This document shows positions 1 to 5,788 of a DNA stretch of 5,788 nt, piece by piece. The notes below the pieces were generated by a model that saw nothing but the letters and a program-made list of their open reading frames with translations, did no database searches and had not been told where the DNA came from. Source of the DNA: Streptococcaceae bacterium (lineage in GTDB: Bacteria > Bacillota > Bacilli > Lactobacillales > Streptococcaceae); NCBI GenBank assembly GCA_902836505.1, contig CADFQU010000071.1, forward strand, positions 1 to 5,788, given 5' to 3'. Each line of letters begins with the position of its first letter. The first letter of the stretch is position 1. The position numbers and the translations under genes were made by a program.

Positions 1-467
1 GATACCGCTGCAATGGCACTCAGGCCTGATGCTTCTGTTGGAGAGGCAATTGTGATATCGGCGTGTTCGAGCCCAAGAGTGGTCAGTGCATTGCGATGCA
101 TATCTGCTGTTACTTCTGTTATATTTTGAGGAGTGACAATGTGCACGCTAACTGGTGCTTTTTTGGCTTGTTTCTGTAGTTTAACGGAGGAATAATGATC
201 TCCGTTCTCATCAATAGTAAAACTTGTATAAGCAGAAGGATTCATGGTTTTCCATTCCTTCTCCTTTTCCTCGTTATACATCAAGAGACCGAGGGTCTGT
301 TCCGCTTCAAATTCATCCAATGATGAGCCAATGACATAGTCAGCTTGGCTATATTTTTGATCAATAACTTTTTGAATGGTTGTGTTTGCAAAAACTGTTG
401 AAGAGTTTGCAAGGAGGGCCAACCAGCTTACGATTAAGATTCCAATAAATTTCCTGAATGGTTTCAT
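1..467 (-). CDS. Secreted DUF1002 (YpuA-like) protein, 3' end cut by window edge
   Basis: I translated this partial gene by hand from ATG at 467-465. It gives 155 codons without a stop and runs off the left edge. GGAGAAGG lies at 476-469; its GGAG core (476-473) is 5 nt before the ATG, which supports the start. The N-terminus is a typical signal peptide: basic MKPFRK, a hydrophobic core at about residues 8-20, and a likely cleavage site after VFA (residues 25-27). The mature part begins with a stretch around residues 44-62 (YVIGSSLDEFEAEQ) that resembles the 'VLGxxLxxxQ' opening of DUF1002 proteins. Residues 137-155 (DITIASPTEASGLSAIAAV) match the later conserved 'AxPxxxxGxxALxxI' region. DUF1002 proteins occur in Firmicutes (B. 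subtilis YpuA) and are exported; their role is unknown. The gene lies beyond the operon terminator, so it is probably transcribed separately. Family assignment is fairly secure; I propose no function. Confidence 0.82.
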   Translation of the reverse strand, partial: MKPFRKFIGILIVSWLALLANSSTVFANTTIQKVIDQKYSQADYVIGSSLDEFEAEQTLGLLMYNEEKEKEWKTMNPSAYTSFTIDENGDHYSSVKLQKQAKKAPVSVHIVTPQNITEVTADMHRNALTTLGLEHADITIASPTEASGLSAIAAV

Positions 468-493
468 ACCTTCTCCATAACTACTTCTATCAT
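464..493 (-). other. Possible 9-codon leader ORF overlapping the DUF1002 start
   Basis: On the minus strand an ATG at 493-491 opens a 9-codon frame (MIEVVMEKV). Its TGA (466-464) overlaps the DUF1002 ATG as ATGA. AGAGG at 504-500 lies 6 nt upstream of this ATG, a normal Shine-Dalgarno distance. The arrangement would allow translational coupling. However, the ATG sits inside a TATGAT that could instead be the promoter -10 box, and a frame this short arises easily by chance. I treat it as a candidate only. Confidence 0.2.
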
Positions 494-494
494 A
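489..494 (-). promoter_or_regulatory. Candidate -10 box for the DUF1002 gene
   Basis: The minus strand reads TATGAT at 494-489, five of six matches to the sigma-A -10 consensus. It would place the transcript start near 482 and give a leader of about 15 nt with the ribosome binding site directly inside it. I see no convincing -35 box: the TTGTAC upstream is only 13 bp away, and positions 16-18 bp away are poor matches. An alternative, also weak, is TAAGAT at 570-565 with TTTAAA or TTAAAG 17-18 bp upstream. That would give a leader of about 90 nt containing the hairpin at 517-539. Confidence 0.35.
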
Positions 495-513
495 CTAAAC
501 CTCTTTCGTACAA

Positions 514-539
514 GAAAAAGGAAGCAGGTTTCTTCCTTT
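514..539 (-). terminator. Second hairpin with U-rich tail upstream of the DUF1002 gene
   Basis: On the minus strand AAAGGAAG (524-517 mirrored by 539-532) forms an 8-bp perfect stem around a 7-nt loop (531-525). It is followed by TTCTT, so the 3' arm and tail together read CTTCCTTTTTCTT. Only three of the eight pairs are G-C, so it is weaker than the hairpin at 621-644. It could be a backup terminator for the upstream operon. If the DUF1002 promoter lies farther upstream, near 565-570, it could be an attenuator in that gene's leader. The plus-strand side has no U tail. Confidence 0.4.
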
Positions 540-613
540 GCCTCCCAACTAGTTTATCCTTTTTATCTTAAGACTTGCTTACAGCTTCTTTAAAAACAGA
601 TGACAGTTTCTTC

Positions 614-644
614 TATAAAAAAACAAGGGATTCTTCCCTTGTTT
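614..644 (-). terminator. Rho-independent terminator of the prfA-to-pvaA operon
   Basis: On the minus strand a perfect 10-bp stem, AAACAAGGGA (644-635) pairing with TCCCTTGTTT (630-621), closes a 4-nt loop AGAA (634-631). The stem is followed at once by TTTT (620-617) and then ATA, so the U run including the stem end is seven residues. It begins 16 nt after the stop codon of the lysozyme-like gene, and no coding sequence lies between. On the plus strand the stem is followed by AGAGTG, so it should act only on minus-strand transcription. Confidence 0.9.
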
Positions 645-660
645 AGAGTGACTGCTTGTA

Positions 661-1263
661 TTAGAACCAGGAAAATAGTTTCATAATGAACTGATTCATT
701 TCAACGAGACGTGAATAATAATAATTTCCCCCATTAACGTAGAGTTCTGAGCCATGTAAAAATGAAATCGGATGGAGATAGAGATAGGTCTTACCTGTAA
801 CATTTCCAAGACTCGGTGCAACCACTTCTTTTGAGTATTTACGGGCTAATTCAAGGCTGTTTTTCCCGCCATTTTTAGCTACATATTCAATGTAATCCTG
901 TCCGAAATTATAAGCCTGAACTGCTGTCCAGGGATCAACCCCCTTCTCCTTTGCTTTTCGCAGATTCTCAGAGAGGGTTTGAATCCCTTGCCGAATACTT
1001 TCTTTGTTATTGGTGATAGAATTTGTCTGGCCTGTTGCACTTTCACTGGCCTGCATGACATCATCTTCCTTGCCCTTGGTCTCAGTATAAATCATGGCAA
1101 GGATCAGATCTTCATTAGTTCCAGTGTCTTCCTCAGCCAGTACTTCACGCACTAAGGTGCGATAAGTCATGACCTGCTTGACATCCCGGTGTATCTGATA
1201 GCCCTTGTATATGAAAAAGACGAGCAAGAGGCAAAAGAAAATTTTTATTATTCGTTTCATCAT
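661..1263 (-). CDS. pvaA: Membrane-anchored lysozyme-like protein (PvaA type)
   Basis: This 200-residue protein has a short basic N-terminus (MMKR), a hydrophobic segment at about residues 5-20 that is a membrane anchor or uncleaved signal, and an extracytoplasmic domain. That domain carries motifs of the Firmicute lysozyme-like family (Pfam Lysozyme_like, related to SLT/goose-type muramidases). They are IYTETKG at 58-64 with the likely catalytic Glu61, DVMQASES at 68-75, and AYNFG at 117-121. The family cleaves peptidoglycan glycan strands at the cell surface. The pneumococcal homologue, two genes after glyA, is known as PvaA, and length and position match here. The ATG at 1263 shares one base with the upstream stop (TAATG), and a second ATG follows directly. 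The nearest SD-like GAGGA (1283-1279) is about 15 nt away, so translation may depend on coupling. It is the last gene before the terminator. Enzyme activity is inferred from motifs. Confidence 0.88.
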   Translation of the reverse strand: MMKRIIKIFFCLLLVFFIYKGYQIHRDVKQVMTYRTLVREVLAEEDTGTNEDLILAMIYTETKGKEDDVMQASESATGQTNSITNNKESIRQGIQTLSENLRKAKEKGVDPWTAVQAYNFGQDYIEYVAKNGGKNSLELARKYSKEVVAPSLGNVTGKTYLYLHPISFLHGSELYVNGGNYYYSRLVEMNQFIMKLFSWF

Positions 1264-2237
1264 TATTTATTCTGAATGTCCTCTATATTTTTGATGAGGA
1301 TCGAGCAGGTCCCATTCTCATTCTGGATAAACTCTACTGATTCAGCATCTTCGTAAACATGGTTAGGGACCAAAAGCTCAATTCCGTTTGAAAGGGAGAG
1401 TTTTTGGTTTTCAAATTTTTTCAATTGGCGGCTGACATCAATCTCATCGAAGCGAACAGGTTCTGGAATAGACTCTTTCACCTGATCGACAAAACTGAGT
1501 CGAGCCGTTAGGTTGTTATCAAACAAATCATTGGCTAACTTTTCAGGTGACAGTTCATTCTCTTCTTCCAGTTGGTTGAAAATAGCTGATTTGACCTTGG
1601 ATTGGAACTGAAAATCGTCTTGTTGGAAATTCTCAGCAATCCGTTGGGCTGTTTTTTCTATTTCTTTGATCGATTTTTTAGGAGAAATCTTTGGTTGGGC
1701 CTGGAGGAGATTCTCAGAGAAATAGTTCAAGAAGGTTCCGTTGTACTTGATCCGTTTTTCAATCAAGTGGTACTTGCGACTTTGAAGATTAATGACCAAG
1801 GCTTCGTCGGCACCAGTACCAAAACCAGGCAGATTGTTTTGCGTCAGCTTGATCGGATTATCCACTTCGCCACCTAAGTGTGTCAAGGTTTCACGCAATG
1901 CAATTCGGAGGAAGGCAAAGTGGTCCACCCCTTCTTTTGAGAATTGAATAAACACCAAATCATTGGTTTTTTGATTCTCAGAGATAACAAATTCTTCCTT
2001 CCAGCGGTTCGCAACTACTACTGAAGTTTCTAGCAGATCATCCGAAATCATCTCAAGAAAAGTGTTGTCCTCTTCAAAAATACCGGTCTTGGCCTCATCG
2101 GAGTATACCCGTTCAATCTTTTTGCGCAAATATTCCTCAATTTTAGGTGTGATATTGAGGAATTTGTCCGCCAGGTAGAGATCGGTATCATCTGGGCTGA
2201 ATTGATGAATGATGGCTTTCTTTACGTAAATATCCAT
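1263..2237 (-). CDS. Nucleoid-associated protein, NA37/YejK family
   Basis: This 324-residue soluble protein, with no signal peptide or membrane segment, resembles the NA37 family (E. coli YejK/NdpA, about 335 residues), known as a nucleoid-associated protein. The opening [17 protein letters not shown] is typical of the Gram-positive members. The central segment at about residues 142-185 ([19 protein letters not shown], then a [10 protein letters not shown] stretch) and the Lys/Glu-rich helix that follows (about 186-205) fit the family. The C-terminal part (about 270-320) is a predicted beta-rich segment starting near RFDEID. The ATG at 2237 lies 8 nt after the glyA stop, with AGGGA at 2245-2241 and GAGGA farther back inside the end of glyA, so it is co-transcribed with glyA. 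Its last base is shared with the next gene. In streptococci the role of this protein is essentially unknown; DNA binding is inferred from the family name only. Confidence 0.83.
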   Translation of the reverse strand: MDIYVKKAIIHQFSPDDTDLYLADKFLNITPKIEEYLRKKIERVYSDEAKTGIFEEDNTFLEMISDDLLETSVVVANRWKEEFVISENQKTNDLVFIQFSKEGVDHFAFLRIALRETLTHLGGEVDNPIKLTQNNLPGFGTGADEALVINLQSRKYHLIEKRIKYNGTFLNYFSENLLQAQPKISPKKSIKEIEKTAQRIAENFQQDDFQFQSKVKSAIFNQLEEENELSPEKLANDLFDNNLTARLSFVDQVKESIPEPVRFDEIDVSRQLKKFENQKLSLSNGIELLVPNHVYEDAESVEFIQNENGTCSILIKNIEDIQNK

Positions 2238-2245
2238 AAATCCCT

Positions 2246-3502
2246 TTAGTCCTCGTAAAGTGGGAAGGCATCTGTCAAGGCTTTGACTTGAGCACGTACT
2301 TCTTCTAATGCAGCTGGGTTATCCGCATTTTTCAATGCTTTGATGATCAATTCAGCTACCGTACGGCTTTCTTCTTCTCCAAAACCACGGGCTGTGATAG
2401 CTGCTGTCCCAATCCGAATCCCACTGGTCTTAAATGGTGATAGGGTTTCATATGGGATGGAGTTCTTGTTGAGGGTAATGTTGACCTCATCTAGTAAGTT
2501 TTGAGCCACTTTTCCATTTTCAACGACTTTCGTCACATCGACAAGGAAAAGGTGGTTCTCTGTTCCGCCTGAAATGACACGGAAATCTGGATCTTGCAAG
2601 AATACATCAGCCATAGCCTGGCTGTTTTTAATCACGTTAGCTGCATACTCTTTAAAGGCAGGGTCGAGGGCTTCTTTGAAAGCAACAGCTTTGGCTGCAA
2701 CGACATGCTCTAGTGGTCCTCCTTGGATACCAGGGAAGATGGCAGAATTGATCTTCTTAGCCAAATCTTCATCATTTGTCAAAATCAAGCCACCACGTGG
2801 GCCACGAAGAGTCTTGTGAGTCGTCGTAGTCGTGATGTGAGCATAAGGAACTGGGCTTGGATGAAGACCTGCCGCTACCAAGCCGGCAATATGGGCCATA
2901 TCGACCATGAGTTTGGCCCCCACTGCATCCGCAATCTCACGGAATTTTGAGAAGTCAATAATGTGGGAGTAGGCTGAAGCACCTGCTACGATCAACTTTG
3001 GCTTGACTTCTTGGGCTTGTTTTAAGATGGCGTCAAAATCCAAGAGTTCTGTTTCAGGATCAACGCTGTAGGATACAAAGTTGTAGGTTTGCCCTGAGAA
3101 GCTTACAGAAGCTCCGTGAGTCAAATGCCCACCTGCAGCCAGATCCATTCCCATAACAGTGTCTCCAGGCTCAATCAAAGCCATATAGGCAGCACAGTTG
3201 GCCTGACTACCTGAGTGGGGTTGAACATTGGCAAACTTAGCCCCAAAAATTTCCTTAGCGCGTTCGATGGCCAGGCTTTCGACGACGTCTACGACATCAG
3301 TCCCACCATAGTAACGACGACCCGGATAGCCTTCTGCGTATTTATTGGTCAGGATAGACCCTTGCGCTGCCATTACTGCTTTAGAGACGACATTTTCAGA
3401 AGCGATCAACTCAATGTTATTTTGTTGGCGCTCCTCTTCTTTGGAAATAGCATTCCATAGGTCTGCATCATAGGCTTTGTAATCTTCTTTATCAAAAATC
3501 AT
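2246..3502 (-). CDS. glyA: Serine hydroxymethyltransferase
   Basis: This is a complete 418-residue cytosolic PLP enzyme of the usual bacterial length. It converts serine and tetrahydrofolate to glycine and 5,10-methylenetetrahydrofolate, feeding purine, thymidylate and methionine synthesis. Visible signatures are ELIASEN (31-37), [13 protein letters not shown] (55-67), QPHSGSQAN (94-102), the PLP-contacting DMAHIAGL (Asp201, His204), and the Schiff-base lysine Lys230 in [15 protein letters not shown]. The active-site set appears complete. AAGGAG at 3515-3510 is 7 nt before the ATG and overlaps the stop of the acetyltransferase gene, making this one of the strongest ribosome binding sites in the window. 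Expression is probably mostly from the operon; a weak candidate promoter lies inside the end of the upstream gene (3524-3551). Confidence 0.98.
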   Translation of the reverse strand: MIFDKEDYKAYDADLWNAISKEEERQQNNIELIASENVVSKAVMAAQGSILTNKYAEGYPGRRYYGGTDVVDVVESLAIERAKEIFGAKFANVQPHSGSQANCAAYMALIEPGDTVMGMDLAAGGHLTHGASVSFSGQTYNFVSYSVDPETELLDFDAILKQAQEVKPKLIVAGASAYSHIIDFSKFREIADAVGAKLMVDMAHIAGLVAAGLHPSPVPYAHITTTTTHKTLRGPRGGLILTNDEDLAKKINSAIFPGIQGGPLEHVVAAKAVAFKEALDPAFKEYAANVIKNSQAMADVFLQDPDFRVISGGTENHLFLVDVTKVVENGKVAQNLLDEVNITLNKNSIPYETLSPFKTSGIRIGTAAITARGFGEEESRTVAELIIKALKNADNPAALEEVRAQVKALTDAFPLYED

Positions 3503-3513
3503 AGGTCTACTCC

Positions 3514-3945
3514 TTAAATAAATTTTATAAAACGTTTTTGTAACTTGTCGCAGGTATAACCGACCTGTTCGTAGAAGGCGTGAGCTCCAATACGATGGTC
3601 TGCAGAGTTTAAACGAATAAAAGCGTACCCTCTTCGTTGGGCTTCTACTTCTAAACCTTGGAGCAAGGCTTTACCGATTCCCTTCCCTTGACTTTGAGGT
3701 AAGACTGCTAAGGCCAAGATATTAAATCCTGCATTGGAATAGAGGGATTCGTAGACTTCAGCGTGGACATAACCAAGTAAGCCATTGCTTGCAGGATCCT
3801 CATAGCCAAGTAGGAAATGATGTGAATCCTGAGATAATTTAGCTAGTTGACAAGCGGTTTCCTCTGGACTAAAAGTATAACCTAAAGCCTCTTTGTTGAT
3901 CTCATAAATAGATGAAACATCTGTTTCTTTCAAAGCACGTAGCAT
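3514..3945 (-). CDS. GNAT-family N-acetyltransferase, 143 residues
   Basis: This is a small single-domain GNAT enzyme, expected to transfer acetyl from acetyl-CoA to an amine. The acetyl-CoA binding motif A is visible as [17 protein letters not shown], with QSQGKGIG at residues 84-91 and the Q-x-x-G-x-G pattern intact. Motif B is [10 protein letters not shown] at 121-130, with the usual Tyr of FYExxGF/Y. I chose ATG 3945 because GAGGAGG (3958-3952) lies 6 nt upstream and the gene then starts 1 nt after the preceding stop. An ATG at 3984 would add 13 residues (MPRYLKSPLRRYN), would overlap the upstream gene by 38 nt, and is not needed for the fold. The substrate cannot be read from sequence. 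RimI-like ribosomal-protein acetylation is possible, but in streptococci a rimI usually sits with tsaB/tsaD elsewhere. It lies between tRNA modification and glyA in the operon. Confidence 0.9.
   Translation of the reverse strand: MLRALKETDVSSIYEINKEALGYTFSPEETACQLAKLSQDSHHFLLGYEDPASNGLLGYVHAEVYESLYSNAGFNILALAVLPQSQGKGIGKALLQGLEVEAQRRGYAFIRLNSADHRIGAHAFYEQVGYTCDKLQKRFIKFI
3524..3551 (-). promoter_or_regulatory. Weak candidate internal promoter for glyA
   Basis: On the minus strand GCGACA (3551-3546, four of six to TTGACA) is 16 bp from TATAAA (3529-3524, five of six to TATAAT). The predicted start, near 3517, leaves just enough leader for the glyA ribosome binding site at 3515-3510. The elements lie within the last codons of the acetyltransferase gene, and AT-rich lysine/phenylalanine/isoleucine codons may produce the match by chance. 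It would let glyA and the genes after it be expressed independently of prfA. Confidence 0.25.
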
Positions 3946-3946
3946 A

Positions 3947-4546
3947 TTATACCTCCTCAAAGGGGATTTCAGGTATCTTGGCAAGGATATCTTCTCGTGT
4001 AATCGTTCCTTGACGTAGAATCTTCACCTTGTTGCCAGATAAGTCTAAAATAGTCGAATCTTGTCCAGTTAGAAAGCTATCGTCTTCAAGTCCAATCACT
4101 CCATGACCAAGTTCCTTAAGAATTTGCTGGCACTGGGTCCCACTAGCTTTCCCAGAGAGATTGGCAGAAGGTCCGATCAAGGGACCCGTTTTACGAATTA
4201 ATTCCAATGTTTTTGGATGAGCTGGCATCCGAAAACCAACCGTAGCCATCCCGGAATTAATCCAAGCTGGTACCACTTCATTGGATTCGAGAATGATGGT
4301 TAAGGGTCCTGGTAAAAAGGTTGCGATTAGTTTTGATAGATAAGGTGGTTGATTTTTCGAATAAAATCGAATTTGTTCTTCGCTGGAAATATTTAGGTTC
4401 ATAGCCTTTTCGCGAGGCCGCTGCTTTAGAGCGTATACCTGATCAACCGCTGCTTCATCCAGTGCCTTTGCAAAGAGGCCATAGACAGTCTCAGTCGGTA
4501 AGACAACTGCATGACCAGTTTCTAATAATTTCTCAAATAGATCCAT
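3947..4546 (-). CDS. tsaC: L-threonylcarbamoyladenylate synthase, short YrdC-domain form
   Basis: This 199-residue protein is the length of a lone YrdC domain (TsaC type), without the C-terminal Sua5 domain. The family makes threonylcarbamoyl-AMP from threonine, bicarbonate and ATP, the first step of the universal tRNA t6A37 modification. Motifs in order are PTETVYGL (17-24), KQRP with the ligand-binding Lys41 and Arg43 (41-44), FLPGPLT (77-83), VGFRMPAHP (103-111), GPSANLSG with Ser127 and Asn129 (125-132), STILDLS (164-170) and LRQGTI (177-182). One oddity is that the usual 'KPLxxH' after the KxRP motif reads KAMNLN here (48-52). The ATG overlaps the end of prmC by 14 nt. An in-frame TAG two codons upstream rules out a longer form, and no strong SD is visible, so coupling is likely. 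Because YciO-type paralogues share this fold, the t6A role is probable rather than certain. Confidence 0.87.
   Translation of the reverse strand: MDLFEKLLETGHAVVLPTETVYGLFAKALDEAAVDQVYALKQRPREKAMNLNISSEEQIRFYSKNQPPYLSKLIATFLPGPLTIILESNEVVPAWINSGMATVGFRMPAHPKTLELIRKTGPLIGPSANLSGKASGTQCQQILKELGHGVIGLEDDSFLTGQDSTILDLSGNKVKILRQGTITREDILAKIPEIPFEEV
3952..3958 (-). promoter_or_regulatory. Ribosome binding site that fixes the acetyltransferase start
   Basis: GAGGAGG on the minus strand lies inside the last codons of the YrdC-domain gene, 6 nt before ATG 3945. The spacer reads TATAAT, which resembles a -10 box, but no -35 partner is visible and a transcript starting there would lack a leader. I therefore read the whole as a Shine-Dalgarno site. 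It argues against the longer reading frame from 3984. Confidence 0.85.
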
Positions 4547-5369
4547 TGTCTACCACTACCATCCTATCTTGTCCAAATTGGTCTTTTAGAACTCGAACTC
4601 GTTTGTTAGGAAATGCCTTTTGAAAGAGCTCTTTTACCTTGTTACCTTGCTTATAGCCGATCTCTAGATAAATCCTTCCATCTGGTGTTAAAACACTTGG
4701 AGCCTGCTGAGCGATCTTTTCATAGATGGCATAGCCATCACGATCTGCAAAGAGAGCTAAGTGGGGTTCAGAGGCTAAAACGTTGGCTCCAACTTCTTCT
4801 ACATCTTCTCGAGAGATATAGGGCGGGTTGGAAACAATCAGATCGTAAGGACCTTCTATATTATCCAGTACATCTGAAGACTTGAATGAAAGGACTGCTT
4901 CTAACTGCTGGGCATTTTCTTGAGCAAGGGCTAAAGCCTCTTCTGACACATCACTGGCTTGAATTTTCCAGTTAGGTCTAGCGAGAGCTAAGCTAATGGC
5001 AATAGCACCACTTCCAGTTCCAATATCCAGAACTCGTAAGGATTCCTGATCGTTTTCCTCAAGAATGAGAGAGACCAATTCTTCAGTCTCCGGTCTAGGA
5101 ATCAGCACGCGCTCATCAACTGTAAAAACATGGCCACAAAATTCTGCTCTCCCAATAATATACTGGGCAGGGACGTGATGTTTCAACTGCTCAAAGATGG
5201 AATCCACCAAGGTTTTATCCTCTGCTTCCACTTCTTTTTGCAAAGCAAGGACAAAGTCCGTAAAGGTCCAGTTTTTTAAAGCACGATATGCGAAGGAGAG
5301 GCTTTCTGCTTCCTCTCCGACGGCTATTAATGCTTCTTCATACTGGGATAATAATGGTCCCAACAACAT
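4533..5369 (-). CDS. prmC: Peptide chain release factor N5-glutamine methyltransferase
   Basis: This 278-residue cytosolic SAM-dependent enzyme (formerly HemK) methylates the glutamine of the GGQ motif in RF1 and RF2, which speeds peptide release. An N-terminal helical substrate-binding domain (about 1-75, including LSFAYRALKNWTFTDF) is followed by the hallmark IPRPETEEL (90-98). SAM-binding motif I is LDIGTGSGAIAISLA (114-128), the catalytic NPPY is at 181-184, and EPHLALFADRDG is at 201-212. All residues expected for activity appear present. The ATG at 5369 shares its A with the prfA stop (TAATG). The only SD-like sequence, AGAAGAG in the last prfA codons, is more than 10 nt away, which suggests translation coupled to prfA. 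Following prfA directly is the normal bacterial arrangement and places enzyme and substrate on one message. An overlap of 14 nt links it to the next gene. Confidence 0.97.
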   Translation of the reverse strand: MLLGPLLSQYEEALIAVGEEAESLSFAYRALKNWTFTDFVLALQKEVEAEDKTLVDSIFEQLKHHVPAQYIIGRAEFCGHVFTVDERVLIPRPETEELVSLILEENDQESLRVLDIGTGSGAIAISLALARPNWKIQASDVSEEALALAQENAQQLEAVLSFKSSDVLDNIEGPYDLIVSNPPYISREDVEEVGANVLASEPHLALFADRDGYAIYEKIAQQAPSVLTPDGRIYLEIGYKQGNKVKELFQKAFPNKRVRVLKDQFGQDRMVVVDNGSI

Positions 5370-5788
5370 TATTTGTTCAACTCTTCTAGTTTTTGAGTTT
5401 GATCATACAAGACCAAAGCATCGACCACTTCGTCCAATTTACCAGATAAGATGGTATCCAGTTTTTGAAGGGTCAAGCCAATACGGTGATCCGTCACACG
5501 GTTTTGAGGGAAGTTGTAAGTCCGGATCCGCTCTGAACGGTCACCAGTACCAATCGTAGACTTCCGCTCAGCATCCTGCTCGTCTTGAGCGATCTGAGCA
5601 AAGTGGTCAGCCACACGCGCACGGATGATCTTCATAGCTTTTTCTCGGTTCTTCTGTTGGGTCCGTTCTTCCTGCATCTCAACCTTGATATTGGTTGGCA
5701 AGTGGACGATACGAACGGCTGTCTCAACCTTATTGACGTTCTGACCACCAGCTCCAGATGCGTGGTAGATGTCAACACGAAGGTCTTT
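5369..5788 (-). CDS. prfA: Peptide chain release factor 1, C-terminal 139 residues (5' end outside window)
   Basis: The frame is open from the right edge to a TAA at 5371-5369, giving 139 residues of a protein normally about 359 long, so roughly 220 N-terminal residues, including the stop-codon recognition domain, lie outside. The visible part starts [20 protein letters not shown]. The GGQ tripeptide that enters the peptidyl transferase centre is encoded at 5749-5741. The frame continues through the class I release factor region [14 protein letters not shown] and the RF1/RF2 C-terminal block [27 protein letters not shown]1 rather than RF2 is supported by prmC following directly and by the absence of an RF2-style neighbour; the codon-recognition tripeptide (PxT versus SPF) that would prove it is off the window. 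An internal TTG near 5701 is not the real start. RF1 releases finished peptides at UAA and UAG. The promoter of the whole unit must lie to the right. Confidence 0.96.
   Translation of the reverse strand, partial: KDLRVDIYHASGAGGQNVNKVETAVRIVHLPTNIKVEMQEERTQQKNREKAMKIIRARVADHFAQIAQDEQDAERKSTIGTGDRSERIRTYNFPQNRVTDHRIGLTLQKLDTILSGKLDEVVDALVLYDQTQKLEELNK

Noticed and set aside
503..512. TACGAAAG on the minus strand upstream of the DUF1002 gene, and TACGAATT in the YrdC gene on the plus strand (4193-4200), considered as ComX cin-boxes (TACGAATA).
   Set aside because: The first has only six of eight matches and lacks the expected context. The second lies inside a gene on the wrong strand, so competence control is not supported.
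468..660. The intergenic gap was checked for tRNA, small RNA, riboswitch, BOX/RUP elements, insertion sequence ends and CRISPR repeats.
   Set aside because: Apart from the two hairpins and weak promoter matches, I see no cloverleaf, known aptamer pattern, direct repeats or terminal inverted repeats.
1602..1877. Open frame of 91 codons on the plus strand, opposite the nucleoid-protein gene.
   Set aside because: It has no family resemblance and lies wholly antisense to a well-supported gene, so it is a shadow. The same holds for plus-strand frames at 2574-2819, 2723-2950, 3215-3460, 4613-4885 and 5197-5559, and for a minus-strand frame at 879-1064 inside the lysozyme-like gene.
963..1984. The 12-mer GATTCTCAGAGA occurs three times (963-974, 1709-1720, 1973-1984) across two genes.
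   Set aside because: All three copies are in the same coding phase and encode Ser-Glu-Asn after a hydrophobic residue. Shared codon choice explains them, spacing is irregular and flanks differ, so I do not call a repeat element.
3529..3538. Perfect palindrome AAAACGTTTT, considered as an operator such as a CcpA cre site.
   Set aside because: It does not fit the cre consensus and lies in Lys-Arg-Phe codons at the end of a gene. A single 10-bp AT-rich palindrome is expected by chance.
3946..3951. TATAAT directly before the acetyltransferase ATG, resembling a -10 box.
   Set aside because: There is no plausible -35 about 17 bp upstream, and the start site would fall within the first codons. It is simply the spacer between a strong SD and the ATG.

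Overview
The window looks like a chromosomal segment of a Streptococcus, probably of the oral/viridans (mitis-sanguinis type) group. The evidence is moderately AT-rich DNA, AAGGAG-type ribosome binding sites, and the gene order prfA - prmC - tsaC/sua5-like - GNAT - glyA - NA37 nucleoid protein - pvaA-like muramidase, which is a familiar streptococcal block. The genus is my inference from gene order and protein sequence. I cannot name the species. Every gene is on the minus strand, so transcription runs from the right edge (5788) to the left edge (1).

Layout in transcription order. The C-terminal part of release factor 1 (prfA) enters from the right edge. It is followed by prmC, the methyltransferase that modifies the GGQ glutamine of release factors, then a YrdC-domain threonylcarbamoyl-AMP synthase, a small GNAT acetyltransferase, serine hydroxymethyltransferase (glyA), an NA37/YejK-type nucleoid-associated protein, and a membrane-anchored lysozyme-like protein of the PvaA type. 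These seven genes are packed with gaps from -14 to about +11 nt. Two junctions share one base (TAATG) and one overlaps by 14 nt. This suggests one polycistronic unit, closed by a clear Rho-independent terminator at about 614-644.

After a 193-base intergenic gap comes an independently expressed gene for a secreted DUF1002 (YpuA-like) protein, cut by the left edge. The gap holds the operon terminator, a second weaker hairpin with a U-rich tail, a possible 9-codon leader ORF and only weak promoter candidates.

Functionally, the first part of the operon serves translation: termination, release-factor methylation and tRNA t6A modification. glyA supplies glycine and one-carbon units. The last two genes concern the nucleoid and the cell wall and have no obvious biochemical link to the rest. 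I find no mobile element, CRISPR array, RNA gene, phage gene or defence system. The window is mostly ordinary core genome. The points most worth a second look are the leader of the DUF1002 gene, the SD-poor TAATG junctions, a possible internal glyA promoter and an atypical motif in the YrdC protein.
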